From contig NZ_JARBAX010000001.1 in NCBI RefSeq assembly GCF_028807635.1, positions 2,576,001 to 2,640,000 on the forward strand: a stretch of DNA of 64,000 nucleotides, read 5' to 3'. The stretch is from Streptomyces spiramyceticus (GTDB taxonomy: Bacteria; Actinomycetota; Actinomycetes; Streptomycetales; Streptomycetaceae). The position numbers and the translations under genes were made by a program. The number at the start of each line of letters is the position of its first letter. Positions within the stretch are counted from its first letter, which is position 1. The notes beneath the pieces are model-generated. The model searched no databases and was not told the origin of the DNA. It worked only from the letters and a program-made list of their open reading frames with translations. Of the stretch, positions 1-9,370 are shown piece after piece.

Positions 1-1576
1 GGAAGGCGAGGCCGACGACGAGCGCGAGGTAGGGCAGCAGCGCGTCGTTCATCTTCTGCGAGAAGTCGATGTTCATGGCGGTGGCGCCGGTGACCAGCAC
101 GTTGTCGCCGCTGGAGTCCCGGATGGAGTGGACGAGGTCCTCGGTCCCGGCCGAGGACGGCCGGTCCTTGGGCACAACCGTGATCACCGCGGTGTCGCCG
201 GCCTTGTTGGGGGTCGGCGGGGTGACGGCCGCGACGCCGTCCATGCCCTGGACCTGCTTGACGGTGGCATCGGCGGCGGCCTCGTCCCCGTCAACGACCA
301 CCATCAGCGGCCCGTTGAAGCCGGGGCCGAACCCGTCGGAGAGCAGGTCGTACGCCTTGCGCTGAGTGGTGCTGACCGGCTGCGAGCCGTCGTCGGGCAG
401 GCCCATCTCCAGCGATCCGGCCGGTACGGCGATGATGCCGAGCCCGACCACACCGGCGAGCAGCACGGCGACGGGACGGCGCAGCACGAAGCGGGCCCAG
501 CGCGTACCCATGTTGGGCTTCGCGTCCGCGTCCTGGGACGCACTCTCCATCCGCTTGCGCGCCTTGCGGCCGACGACCTTCGCGCCCGCGAAACCGAGCA
601 GTGCCGGGACGAGGGTGAGCGCGATGAGGACGGCGATGACGACGGTTCCGGCGGCGGCGAAGCCCATCTTGCTGAGCATCGGGATGTTCACCACAGCAAG
701 CCCGACCAGCGCGATCACGACTGTCAGACCGGCGAACACGACCGCCGACCCGGCCGTGCCGACCGCGCGGCCCGCCGCGTCCTCGCGCTCGCGGCCCTCG
801 GCGAGTTCGGCGCGGTAGCGGGAGACGATGAAGAGCGCGTAGTCGATGCCGACCGCGAGCCCGATCATCATCGCCAGCGTCGAGGTCGTGGACCCCAGGT
901 CCAGCACATTGGCGAGCGCGGCAATGGTGGACACACCGATACCGACGCCGATGATCGCGGTGAGCAGCGGCAGCCCGGCGGCGATCAGCGACCCGAAGGT
1001 GATCACCAGCACGATCGCGGCAACGACAACACCCACGATTTCGCTGGATCCGGTCTCGGGCACGGCCTGCAGCGCGTCACCGCCGATCTCGACGGTGAGC
1101 CCGGCGTCCCGCGCCTCGTCACCGGCCTCGGTGAGCGCCTCGCGGGTCTCCTCGGTCAGCTCCATGCCGCTGACCTTGTACGTCACCTGGGTGTACGCCG
1201 TACTGCCGTCGCGGCTGACGGCCTTGCCCCGGTACGGATCGACAACCGAGGCAACCTGGTCGGACGAGTCGCCGAGCTCGGCGACAACCTTCTTGACCTC
1301 GGCCTTGTGCGCGGCGTCGGTCATCTTCTGGCCGTCGGGGGCCTTGAAGACCACCCGGGCGGTGGCCCCGTCCGCGCTGCCGCCGGGGAAGCGTTCTTCG
1401 AGCAGGTCGAAGGCCTTCTGGGCCTCCGTACCCGGTATGGAGAAGGAACTTGAGGTCGCGGTGGACGCGGAGGCGGCGCCGAAACCGGCGAGCGCCAGCA
1501 GCACCACCCAGGCGAGGGCGACGAAGGCACGGCGGCGGAAGGCGAACCGGCCCATTTTGTAGAGGAACGTGGCCAC
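1..1576 (-). CDS. MMPL/RND family membrane exporter, 3' end beyond the window
   Basis: This is a large membrane transporter of the MMPL (RND-like) family, which uses the proton gradient to export lipids or drugs. The visible part begins with a first membrane helix (residues about 14-35), then an extracytoplasmic loop, then a cluster of helices containing the family block GLAVGIDYALF. A second extracytoplasmic domain begins before the edge cuts the gene, so the C-terminus is missing. The chosen start is GTG at 1576 with GGGAG about nine bases upstream; an in-frame ATG at 1555 is the alternative. A TetR gene lies 154 bp upstream on the same strand and probably controls it. The substrate cannot be read from the sequence. 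Confidence 0.9.
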   Translation of the reverse strand, partial: MATFLYKMGRFAFRRRAFVALAWVVLLALAGFGAASASTATSSSFSIPGTEAQKAFDLLEERFPGGSADGATARVVFKAPDGQKMTDAAHKAEVKKVVAELGDSSDQVASVVDPYRGKAVSRDGSTAYTQVTYKVSGMELTEETREALTEAGDEARDAGLTVEIGGDALQAVPETGSSEIVGVVVAAIVLVITFGSLIAAGLPLLTAIIGVGIGVSTIAALANVLDLGSTTSTLAMMIGLAVGIDYALFIVSRYRAELAEGREREDAAGRAVGTAGSAVVFAGLTVVIALVGLAVVNIPMLSKMGFAAAGTVVIAVLIALTLVPALLGFAGAKVVGRKARKRMESASQDADAKPNMGTRWARFVLRRPVAVLLAGVVGLGIIAVPAGSLEMGLPDDGSQPVSTTQRKAYDLLSDGFGPGFNGPLMVVVDGDEAAADATVKQVQGMDGVAAVTPPTPNKAGDTAVITVVPKDRPSSAGTEDLVHSIRDSSGDNVLVTGATAMNIDFSQKMNDALLPYLALVVGLAF

Positions 1577-1730
1577 GAGGGCGTACTCCCGGTCAGGTCG
1601 TTGGATACGAACAGGGCGTGGGAAATCAGCCCGACGACGAGAGCGGTGCGCGTCAGGTGGAGCGTTTGGGGAGAGTTACGGACGCCGGTGGCGGGGAGAA
1701 CCACCGATGGGGATCAGGCACCCGGCAAAG

Positions 1731-2303
1731 TCAGGCGCCCAAAGCCGGCAAGACCACGGCGTCGAGATAGTCGGCGAGAAAGGCACGGTCGGGCGACCGG
1801 TCCTCGATCAGCTGCTGGGCGACGAAGGCGCCGACCAGCATGTGCGGGACGTACCGCAGGGCGGGCGTCGAAGCGGGAATCTCACCCCGGTCCACGGCAC
1901 GCCGCAGCATGACGTCGAGCCCGGTGAGCTCGGGCGCGATCAGCAGCTCCCGCAGCGCCTCATGGAGATCGGGATTTCCGTGAACGGCCTGGGCGAGACC
2001 ACGCATCAGCGCGGAGTCCCTCTCCAGCTGGCAGTCGTCGGTCCGCTCCACCAGGGCGTGGAAGTCGCCGCGCAGCGTGCCGGTGTCGATATCGGCAACG
2101 CTGACCGGCTTGTTGTGGCGCAGTGCCCTGGCGACCAGCTCCGGCTTGCTCCCCCACTGGCGGTAGAGGGTGGCCTTGCTGGACCGGGTGCGGGTGGACA
2201 CGGCGTCCATGGTGAGGCCGTCGTAACCCACCTCGCGGAGCAGGTCGAGCACGGCTTCGTACAGCTCGCTCTCGCGCTCGGGCGTGAGTCGTGTGCGCGC
2301 CAT
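1731..2303 (-). CDS. TetR family transcriptional regulator
   Basis: A 190-residue TetR-type repressor. The N-terminal helix-turn-helix (about residues 10-55) includes the typical TLYRQW recognition-helix block, and the remainder is an all-helical ligand domain of the TetR_C type. It reads towards the MMPL exporter, and regulator-exporter pairs of this kind usually respond to the exported compound. Two almost perfect palindromes lie just upstream, between this gene and the divergent tricorn protease gene, and are the likely operators; if so, the protease gene may share the regulation. The start is ATG at 2303. The ligand is unknown. Confidence 0.92.
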   Translation of the reverse strand: MARTRLTPERESELYEAVLDLLREVGYDGLTMDAVSTRTRSSKATLYRQWGSKPELVARALRHNKPVSVADIDTGTLRGDFHALVERTDDCQLERDSALMRGLAQAVHGNPDLHEALRELLIAPELTGLDVMLRRAVDRGEIPASTPALRYVPHMLVGAFVAQQLIEDRSPDRAFLADYLDAVVLPALGA

Positions 2304-2321
2304 GCTCTCCTCCTCACGGGA

Positions 2322-2383
2322 ACGAAACGGTTTCGTACACCACGACCTTACGACGCCCCTTCACCGAAACGAAACCGTTTCGA
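2322..2383. promoter_or_regulatory. Paired palindromic operators between TetR and tricorn genes
   Basis: Two 15-bp palindromes lie in the divergent intergenic region: ACGAAACGGTTTCGT at 2322-2336 and ACGAAACCGTTTCGA at 2369-2383. Their centres are 47 bp apart. Each is symmetric around its centre with at most one mismatch, and they share the half-site ACGAAAC. This size and placement fit TetR operators controlling the repressor and possibly the divergent gene. The match to this repressor is inferred. Confidence 0.65.
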
Positions 2384-2437
2384 TGGTGTTCTGCGCCACA
2401 AGTTGCCGCGCCCCCTCGCTGCGGAAAGCATTGGGGG

Positions 2438-5400
2438 GTGAGCGACGCACCCGGGGCCGTCGGCCCGCACGAGAAGACCGCCACCGAGCAGCCCCCGGCC
2501 GCGCGGCGCGAGCGCCACGCGGCGCCCCCGCAAACCGCCCTGCCCCGCTCCTACCTCCGCTTCCCCCACCTCCACGGCGACCTCCTCTGCTTCGCCGCCG
2601 AGGACGACCTCTGGCTGGCACCGATCGTCCCCGCCGGTCAGCAGCCCGACCGGGCCTGGCGGCTCACCGTCGACCGGACCAGGGTCAGCCACCCCCGCTT
2701 CTCCCCCGACGGCCGGGACATCGCGTTCACCACATGGCGCAGCCTCGACCCCGAGGTCCACCTCACCCCGGTCGACGGCGGGCAGCCCGCCCGCAGGCTC
2801 AGCCACTGGGGCTCGCTCGACACCCGCGTCTGCGGGTGGACGCCCGAATCGAGCGACAGCGAGCCGCACATCCTCGCCGTCGCCTCGCACGGCCAGCCGT
2901 TCTCGCACTACTCCTGGGCGTACAGCCTGGCCACCGACGGCAGCCCCGGCGCCCAGCTGCCCTGGGGCCCGGTCTCCGACATCGCCGTCGCGGACATCGA
3001 CGGCGAGCGCCGTACGCTCCTGCTCACCGGCAAGCCGCCGCACGAGCCCGCCTCGTGGAAGCGCTACCGGGGCGGCGCCACCGGGCGGCTCTGGCTGCAC
3101 GGCAAGCGCCTGCTCCCGGACATCGGCGGGCACCTGGACTGTCCGATGTTCGTGGGCGGACGTATCGCCTTCCTCTCCGACCACGAAGGCATCGGCAACC
3201 TCTACTCCTGCCAGTACGACGGCACCGACCTCCGCCGCCACACCGACCACGACGCCTTCTACGCACGACACGCGTCCAGCGACGGCACCCGCGTCGTCTA
3301 CCAGTGCGCGGGCGACCTGTGGCTGGTCGACGACCTCTCCCCCGGCGCCGTACCGCGCAGGCTGGACATCCGTCTCGGCGGCCCCCGCGCCGGCCGCCGC
3401 CACTACCAGGTCCCGGCCGCCAACCACGTCGACGGACTGTCCGTCGACCCAACGGGCCGTGCGAGCGCGGTAGTCGTACGCGGCAGCCTGTACTGGCTCA
3501 CGCACCGCGACGGCCCGGCCCGCACCATCACGGACACCCCGGGCGTACGGGCCCGCCTCCCCGAAATGCTCGGCACCGGCATGCAGGTCGCGTACATCAC
3601 GGACGCGGAGGGCGAGGACGCCATCGAGATCGCGTACCTGCCGCGAGCGAGCGGCGCACGCGAGCCGCGCCGTATCGCATCGGGCAGGCTCGGGCGCGTA
3701 CAGGAACTCACCTCGGACCCCGAAGGCGAACGCATCGCCATCGCCGCGCACGACGGCAGGCTCCTCCTCGTCGACGTGAGCGAGGAGTCGAGCGGCGAGG
3801 TCACCGAACTGGCCCGCTCCGCCAACGGCCCCGTGCGCGACCTCGCGTTCTCCCCCGACGGGGCGTGGCTGACCTGGTCGCACCCGGGCGTCGGCCGGTC
3901 CCTGCGCCAGATCAAGCTGGCCAGGATCAAGGACCGCCACATCATCGACGTCACCAACGGCCGCTTCGAGGACGAGAACCCGGTCTTCACGAGCGACGGC
4001 CGCTACCTCGCCTTCCTCTCCTGGCGCGGCTTCGACCCGGTGTACGACGTGCACACCGGCGACCTGTCCTTCCCGCTGGGCTGCCGCCCGTACCTGGTCC
4101 CGCTGTCCTCCGCGACCCCGTCCCCCTTCGCGCTGCTGCCGGACGGCCGCCCGGCGGCGGGCGGCCTCGACCCGGTGGAGGCCGAAGAGGCGGGGGAGGG
4201 CGACGGCACGGTCACGGTGGAGGTCGAGGGCCTCCCCAACCGGGTGACCCCCTTCCCGGTGGCCGCGTCCAAGTACTCCGCCCTGCGCGCGGTCACGGGC
4301 GGCGGCCTGGTGTGGCTGCGCTGGCCGATCTCGGGCGCGCTCGGCGAGACCTTCGCCAACCCGGCCGACATGTCCGGCCGCCCCACCCTGGAGCACTTCA
4401 ACCTCACCAAGGCCCGCAAGACCGAACTCGTGGACCACCTGGACTGGTTCGCGGTGAGCGGCGACGGCTCGCGCCTGGTGGTGATGGACGAGGGCGACCT
4501 GCGCGCCGTCCCCGCCACCGAAACCGGCGACAGCGACACGACGGTCTTCCTGGACCTGCGCCGCATCCTGCACACCGTGGACCCGGAGGCGGAGTGGCGG
4601 CAGGCGTACGCCGAGGCGGGCCGCATCATCCGGGCGTACTTCTGGGAGCCGCAGATGTGCGGCGTCGACTGGGAGGCGGTGCTGGACCAGTACCGCCCGC
4701 TGGTCGAACGGGTCGCCACCCCGGACGAGTTCGCGGACCTGCTCCGCGAAGTCCTGGGCGAGCTGGGCACCTCGCACGCGTACGTCGCCCCCGCGCGCCG
4801 CAACGAGGGCCCGCCGCACTACCAGCGGGCGATGGGCCTGCTGGGCGCCAACTTCGTGTGCCGGGACGGAAAGTGGCTGGTACGCCGCATCCTCCTCGGC
4901 GACTCGTCCGACTCCAAGGCGCGGTCGCCGCTGGCCGGTACGGGGATCCGGCCAGGGGCGGTCCTCACCCACGTGGACGGCCGGCCGGTGGACCCGGTGG
5001 CAGGCCCGTACCCGCTGCTGTCCGCCGCCGGCGGCACGACGGTCGAGCTGACGTTCCAGCCGGCGGAGGGCGAGGGCCCGCCCCGCCGGGTCGCGATCGT
5101 CCCCCTGATCGACGAGCGCCCTCTCCGCTACCAGGACTGGGTGGCCAAACGCCGTGAAGTGGTACGGGAGTTGAGCGACGGCAAGTGCGGCTATCTGCAC
5201 ATCCCCGACATGGGGGGCTCGGGCTGGGCCCAGTTCAACCGCGATGTCCGGATGGAAGTCTCGCTCCCTGCGCTGATCGTCGACGTACGCGGCAACGCGG
5301 GCGGCCACATCAGCGAGCTGGTCGTGGAGAAGCTCACCCGCGTCATCATCGGCTGGGACCTGACGCGGGACGCCCAGCCGGTGTCGTACGCGTCCAACGC

Positions 5401-5815
5401 GCCCCGGGGGCCGGTGGTGGCCCTCGCCGACGAGGCGACGTCGTCCGACGGCGACATGATCACGGCGGCGTTCAAGCTCCTGAAACTGGGACCGGTGGTG
5501 GGCCAGCGGACGTGGGGCGGGGTGGTGGGCATGACCGGCCGCCACACGCTGGGGGACGGCACGGTGATCACGGTGCCGATGAATGCGGCGTGGTTCGACG
5601 CGTACGGGTGGTCGGTGGAGAACCAGGGCGTGCCCCCGGACATCGAGGCCCTGCGTACGCCGCTCGACTGGGCGGAGGGCCGCCACGCGCAGCTGGCCGA
5701 CGCGGTGGAGGTGGCGCTGAGCCTGCTCGCGGAACGCCCGGCGGCAACGCCCCCGACGTACACGAACGTCCCGGACAAGACCCGCCCGAAGCTGCCGCCG
5801 AGGGACGGGGCGTAG
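2438..5815 (+). CDS. Tricorn protease homologue (S41-type peptidase)
   Basis: A 1,125-residue tricorn-type protease, a cytosolic peptidase that trims peptides released by the proteasome. The N-terminal 650 or so residues form WD/beta-propeller repeats (several SPDG-type blades). A PDZ-like region lies around 870-960 and the S41 catalytic core follows. The catalytic residues known from archaeal tricorn are recognisable: Ser779-His780 in GTSHAY, the nucleophile serine at 1002/1003 in ATSSDGD, and Glu1061 in ENQGVPPD. The frame is open further upstream but runs through the operator palindromes, so GTG at 2438 was chosen; its ribosome-binding site is only a G-rich run. Streptomyces tricorns are usually slightly shorter, so the extra N-terminal residues may be linker. 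Confidence 0.93.
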   Translation: MSDAPGAVGPHEKTATEQPPAARRERHAAPPQTALPRSYLRFPHLHGDLLCFAAEDDLWLAPIVPAGQQPDRAWRLTVDRTRVSHPRFSPDGRDIAFTTWRSLDPEVHLTPVDGGQPARRLSHWGSLDTRVCGWTPESSDSEPHILAVASHGQPFSHYSWAYSLATDGSPGAQLPWGPVSDIAVADIDGERRTLLLTGKPPHEPASWKRYRGGATGRLWLHGKRLLPDIGGHLDCPMFVGGRIAFLSDHEGIGNLYSCQYDGTDLRRHTDHDAFYARHASSDGTRVVYQCAGDLWLVDDLSPGAVPRRLDIRLGGPRAGRRHYQVPAANHVDGLSVDPTGRASAVVVRGSLYWLTHRDGPARTITDTPGVRARLPEMLGTGMQVAYITDAEGEDAIEIAYLPRASGAREPRRIASGRLGRVQELTSDPEGERIAIAAHDGRLLLVDVSEESSGEVTELARSANGPVRDLAFSPDGAWLTWSHPGVGRSLRQIKLARIKDRHIIDVTNGRFEDENPVFTSDGRYLAFLSWRGFDPVYDVHTGDLSFPLGCRPYLVPLSSATPSPFALLPDGRPAAGGLDPVEAEEAGEGDGTVTVEVEGLPNRVTPFPVAASKYSALRAVTGGGLVWLRWPISGALGETFANPADMSGRPTLEHFNLTKARKTELVDHLDWFAVSGDGSRLVVMDEGDLRAVPATETGDSDTTVFLDLRRILHTVDPEAEWRQAYAEAGRIIRAYFWEPQMCGVDWEAVLDQYRPLVERVATPDEFADLLREVLGELGTSHAYVAPARRNEGPPHYQRAMGLLGANFVCRDGKWLVRRILLGDSSDSKARSPLAGTGIRPGAVLTHVDGRPVDPVAGPYPLLSAAGGTTVELTFQPAEGEGPPRRVAIVPLIDERPLRYQDWVAKRREVVRELSDGKCGYLHIPDMGGSGWAQFNRDVRMEVSLPALIVDVRGNAGGHISELVVEKLTRVIIGWDLTRDAQPVSYASNAPRGPVVALADEATSSDGDMITAAFKLLKLGPVVGQRTWGGVVGMTGRHTLGDGTVITVPMNAAWFDAYGWSVENQGVPPDIEALRTPLDWAEGRHAQLADAVEVALSLLAERPAATPPTYTNVPDKTRPKLPPRDGA

Positions 5816-5877
5816 CGGGGGAGGGCGCAACAAGTGGCCCCCGGCCCTGCGCCACCCCGCCGCCAGAGCCCCGCCCC

Positions 5878-6759
5878 CTACCCCCGCTCCCCCCGCGCCT
5901 TCTCGTCCGCCTCTCCCCCCGCCCCCACAAGCCCCTTCCCCACACCCGCGAGCCGCGGCTCGAAGCGCTTCATCTCGCGCTGCCCCACCGCCCCGATGAG
6001 CGAAGGCAGGTAACCGCGCACCGACTGCATCCCCCGCAGCCACCACTGCGCGTACACGTGGGAGGACCGCCGCTCGATGCCGGCGACGATCCGGTCCACC
6101 GCCGGGCCCAGCGGATACGTCCGGTTCGAAGGCCACGGCAGCCTCTGCCGCAACTCCCGCATCACGTCGTCCTGATCCGCGCCCCGCACCATGTCCGTGT
6201 CGGTCCACGACAGATACCCGACGCCGACCCGCACCCCCCGGTAGCCGACCTCCGCCCGCAGCGAATGCGCGAACGCCTCCACGCCCGACTTCGACGCGCA
6301 GTACGCCGTCATCATCGGCGCCGGCGTGATCGCGGCCAGCGACGCGATCTGGAGGAAGTAACCCCGGCTCTCCATGAGCACCGGCAGGAACGCCCGCGCC
6401 GTCACCGCCCCACCGATCAGGTTGACCTCGATGACCCGCCGCCACGCGTCAGGGTCGGAGTCCATGAAGGGGCCGCCCGAAGCTACGCCCGCGTTGGCGA
6501 CGACGATGTCGATCTTCCCGAAGCGTTCCTTCACCTCGCGCGCGACCTGCGCCATCGCCGCGTGGTCGGTGACATCGGCGTACCACCAGTCCGCCTGCGC
6601 GTGCAGCCGCGCCGTCACCTGCTTCAGCGCGTCCGGCTCCAGGCCGACCAGCGCCACCTTCGCCCCGCGCGCCGACAGCTTGCGGGCCAGCAGTTCTCCG
6701 ACGCCGCGGGCCGCGCCCGTGACGACAGCGACCTGCCCTTCCAGGCTCTGCCTGCTCAT
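5878..6759 (-). CDS. SDR family NAD(P)-dependent oxidoreductase
   Basis: A 293-residue classical short-chain dehydrogenase/reductase. The nucleotide-binding TGAARGVG motif is at about residue 14, NAG at about 90, and the catalytic Ser-Tyr-Lys region ends in YCASK at about 157-161. The C-terminal 70 residues extend past the normal SDR fold. Its ATG at 6759 overlaps the stop of the upstream alpha/beta hydrolase by four bases, so the two are translationally coupled. Together with the flavin monooxygenase they form a three-gene oxidative operon, perhaps acting on a ketone or alcohol. The substrate is unknown. Confidence 0.93.
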   Translation of the reverse strand: MSRQSLEGQVAVVTGAARGVGELLARKLSARGAKVALVGLEPDALKQVTARLHAQADWWYADVTDHAAMAQVAREVKERFGKIDIVVANAGVASGGPFMDSDPDAWRRVIEVNLIGGAVTARAFLPVLMESRGYFLQIASLAAITPAPMMTAYCASKSGVEAFAHSLRAEVGYRGVRVGVGYLSWTDTDMVRGADQDDVMRELRQRLPWPSNRTYPLGPAVDRIVAGIERRSSHVYAQWWLRGMQSVRGYLPSLIGAVGQREMKRFEPRLAGVGKGLVGAGGEADEKARGERG

Positions 6760-7697
6760 ACGGCCTCCTCCTCAAGTGCACTGCTCGCGCCGACGACGTA
6801 CGTGGTGACAAGTTCGCGGAGTTTCGCCGTGACGGCCTCCGGCGCCTCCACCGGGGTCATGTGCCCGATGCCGGTGAGCTCGACGAGCCCCAGCGAATCC
6901 GGCAGCGCGGCCGCAACGGCGCGAGCGCCCGCAAGCGGCGTGAGCCGGTCGGCCGTCCCCGCGATGAAAGCGGTGGGCACCGCCAATTCCCGTACGCCCG
7001 CGTCGAGATCGAGCTCCGCGAGCACGTGCGACCACGCCACCCGCACCGCCCGAGGGCAGGCGTGCACGATACGAGCACACTCGGCCACCCGCTCCGGCGG
7101 CGAACCGGGGCCCATCGTCGCGTACTTGAGAATCTTCTTCGACAGGGGCGTGACCGGCCCCAGAGGGGCGCGCGCACCCAGGACCGCGCGGGTGATTCGC
7201 GTCCGAACGCGCCCGGCGCGCATCGGCAGCACGAGCGACTCCGCAACCAACCGCGAGCTCCCCGTACTGCACAGCAGAACGGCCGCCGCATGCTCGCGGA
7301 ACCCGCGCCGCCCCGCAGCGGCCATCATCGTCATGCCACCCATGGAGTGCCCGGCCAGTACGGCCTTCTCGCCCGGTTCGAGCGCGGCGGCGAGCACCGC
7401 TTCGAGGTCGTCGGCGAGGGCGTCCGTGCTGTAGCCGCCGCGCCCCACGGCAGGGGACCGCCCGTGACCCCGCTGGTCGTACACAACGACCCGGTAATCA
7501 CCTGCGAGTTCACGGATCTGCGCCGCCCAGAACTCCGTGGAGCACGTCCACCCGTGTGCCAGCACCAGCGCGGGCGCGTCTTCGGCGCCGTACACCTCGA
7601 CATGCAGCCGCGACCCGTCGGCGGACACGGCGGTCAGCTCGCGCGAGGCGACGAGGGGGTCAGCACCACCGCCACCGCGCTTCATCAACCGGCTCAT
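6756..7697 (-). CDS. Alpha/beta hydrolase
   Basis: A 313-residue alpha/beta-hydrolase. It shows the oxyanion region HGW at about residue 50, the nucleophile elbow GHSMGG at about 117, an acid residue in the GTADRLTP block and the late catalytic histidine in GIGHMTP. The family includes esterases and lactonases. Sitting between a Baeyer-Villiger-like monooxygenase and an SDR, it could open the ester or lactone made by the monooxygenase, which is an inference from context. The start ATG at 7697 overlaps the monooxygenase stop by four bases, and the stop overlaps the SDR start in the same way. Confidence 0.92.
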   Translation of the reverse strand: MSRLMKRGGGGADPLVASRELTAVSADGSRLHVEVYGAEDAPALVLAHGWTCSTEFWAAQIRELAGDYRVVVYDQRGHGRSPAVGRGGYSTDALADDLEAVLAAALEPGEKAVLAGHSMGGMTMMAAAGRRGFREHAAAVLLCSTGSSRLVAESLVLPMRAGRVRTRITRAVLGARAPLGPVTPLSKKILKYATMGPGSPPERVAECARIVHACPRAVRVAWSHVLAELDLDAGVRELAVPTAFIAGTADRLTPLAGARAVAAALPDSLGLVELTGIGHMTPVEAPEAVTAKLRELVTTYVVGASSALEEEAV

Positions 7698-9241
7698 GCG
7701 ACGGTCTCCTTGGCTGCGACGCTTTCCTCGGCCGCGACGCTTTCCTCGGCCTCGGCCCGTACTCCAGCCCGCACCACCCGCATCACCTCGTACTCGGCGA
7801 GATTCACGTCCCGCGTCGCCCGCCGGAACTCGCTCGGCGTCCCCGGCCACACCGTCGTATTGCGCCCATTCGCGTCCAGGTACCAGCTGTCGCAGCCGCC
7901 CGTGTTCCAGACGGTCCGCTTCATGCGCTCCTGCACGCGCCGGTTCCAGGCATTGACGGCCGACGGCCGCACGGCCAGCGCCGCCCTGCCGCCGAGGACG
8001 TTCAACTGCCGCATGAAGTCCGCCATGTAGTTCAGCTGGGACTCGATCATCAGGATCATCGAGCTGTTCCCGAGGCCCGTGTTGGGGCCGATGATCGTCA
8101 TCCAGTTGGGGAAGCCCGCCGCCGTCGCACCGCGCAGCGACTGCATCCCGTCCTTCCACGCCTCGGCGAGTGTGATGCCGTCGGCGCCCACCACCCGCTC
8201 GGCGATCGGCATGTCGGTGACGTGGAAGCCCGTACCGAAGATGATCGCGTCGACCTCGGCCTCGCTCCCGTCGGCTGCGACGACCGTCGAGCCGCGCACC
8301 TCCTTCAGGCCGGACGCCACGACGTCCACGTTGTGCTGGGCGAGCGCCGGATAGTACGAGCTGGACAGCAGGATGCGCTTGCAGCCGATCCGGTACGACG
8401 GCGTCAGCTTGGCCCGCAGCGCCGGGTCCTTGATCGCCTTGGCCATGTTGGCCTTGGCGAGCGACTCGATCATCCCCAGCTGATTGGGGTGCTTGGTGAA
8501 CGCCGTGACCTGCAATTCCCGTACTCCGAAGAGGATTCCGCGCCGCGCCTTCCCCGTGAAGGGAAGCTGCCGGTGCAGCCACCGCTCGGCCCCCGTGATC
8601 GCCCGGTCCATGCGCGGCATCACCCACGGCGGCGTTCGCTGGAAGAGCGTCAGCTTCTCCACGTCGGGCTGGATCGAAGGCACGATCTGGATGGCCGAGG
8701 CGCCCGTCCCGATCATCGCGACGCGCTTGCCGCGCAGGTCGTAGTCGTGGTCCCACCGCGCCGAGTGGAAGACCTTGCCGGGGAAGCCGTCGAGGCCCGG
8801 CACCGCGGGGATCTTCGGGTCGGACAGCGGACCGGTCGCGGAGACCACCACATCGGCCGTCAGCGTCCCCTGCGCGGTGTCGATCTCCCAGCGCAGCTCG
8901 TCGCCGTCCCAGCGCATCATCTTCACTTCGTGGTCGAGCCTGATGTGCGGCCGCAGCCCGAAGGTGTCCGTGACGTGCTCCAGGTACGCCCTGATGTGCT
9001 CCTGGCCGGAGAAGGTGCGGGGCCAGTCCGGGTTGGGCGCGAAGGAGAAGGAGTACAGATGGGACGGTACGTCGCACGCACAGCCCGGGTAGCTGTTGTC
9101 CCGCCAGGTGCCGCCGACCGAATCGGCGCGCTCCAGGACGACGAAGTCGGTGATCCCCTCGCGGCGCAGCCGGACGGCCGCCCCGAGGCCACCGAATCCG
9201 GATCCGATCACCGCCACTCGTACGTGCTCGTGCTCGGCCAT
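7694..9241 (-). CDS. Flavin-containing monooxygenase, Baeyer-Villiger type
   Basis: A 515-residue FAD/NADPH monooxygenase. The FAD-binding GSGFGG motif is at about residue 14, a second Rossmann motif GTGAS is near 180, and the Baeyer-Villiger fingerprint FxGxxxHxxxW is present as FPGKVFHSARW. A GTGF motif follows late in the protein. Such enzymes insert oxygen next to a carbonyl to give esters or lactones. The start is ATG at 9241 with GGGAGG seven bases upstream; an in-frame ATG at 9318 would add 26 residues lacking a good ribosome-binding site. It is the first gene of the operon with the hydrolase and SDR, and diverges from a MerR-type regulator. Confidence 0.93.
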   Translation of the reverse strand: MAEHEHVRVAVIGSGFGGLGAAVRLRREGITDFVVLERADSVGGTWRDNSYPGCACDVPSHLYSFSFAPNPDWPRTFSGQEHIRAYLEHVTDTFGLRPHIRLDHEVKMMRWDGDELRWEIDTAQGTLTADVVVSATGPLSDPKIPAVPGLDGFPGKVFHSARWDHDYDLRGKRVAMIGTGASAIQIVPSIQPDVEKLTLFQRTPPWVMPRMDRAITGAERWLHRQLPFTGKARRGILFGVRELQVTAFTKHPNQLGMIESLAKANMAKAIKDPALRAKLTPSYRIGCKRILLSSSYYPALAQHNVDVVASGLKEVRGSTVVAADGSEAEVDAIIFGTGFHVTDMPIAERVVGADGITLAEAWKDGMQSLRGATAAGFPNWMTIIGPNTGLGNSSMILMIESQLNYMADFMRQLNVLGGRAALAVRPSAVNAWNRRVQERMKRTVWNTGGCDSWYLDANGRNTTVWPGTPSEFRRATRDVNLAEYEVMRVVRAGVRAEAEESVAAEESVAAKETVA

Positions 9242-9370
9242 GCCGACGCCTCCCGCGCTTCCGCGACACTGCCAGCAATCACTGGCACGATTGGGAGAGT
9301 AGAGCAGCGGCGTACTCATGGGTAGAGGTACGACGCACAAGTTACCGGCGGTACAACATAGGCTTCCCAC

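Noticed and set aside
128..1453. Long plus-strand frame opposite the MMPL exporter
   Set aside because: His/Arg/Gly-rich shadow of the exporter's transmembrane code.
2348..6445. Very long open frame on the minus strand opposite the tricorn protease gene
   Set aside because: It is Arg/Gly/Ala-rich with no motifs and overlaps a gene with clear catalytic residues; such frames arise from high GC.
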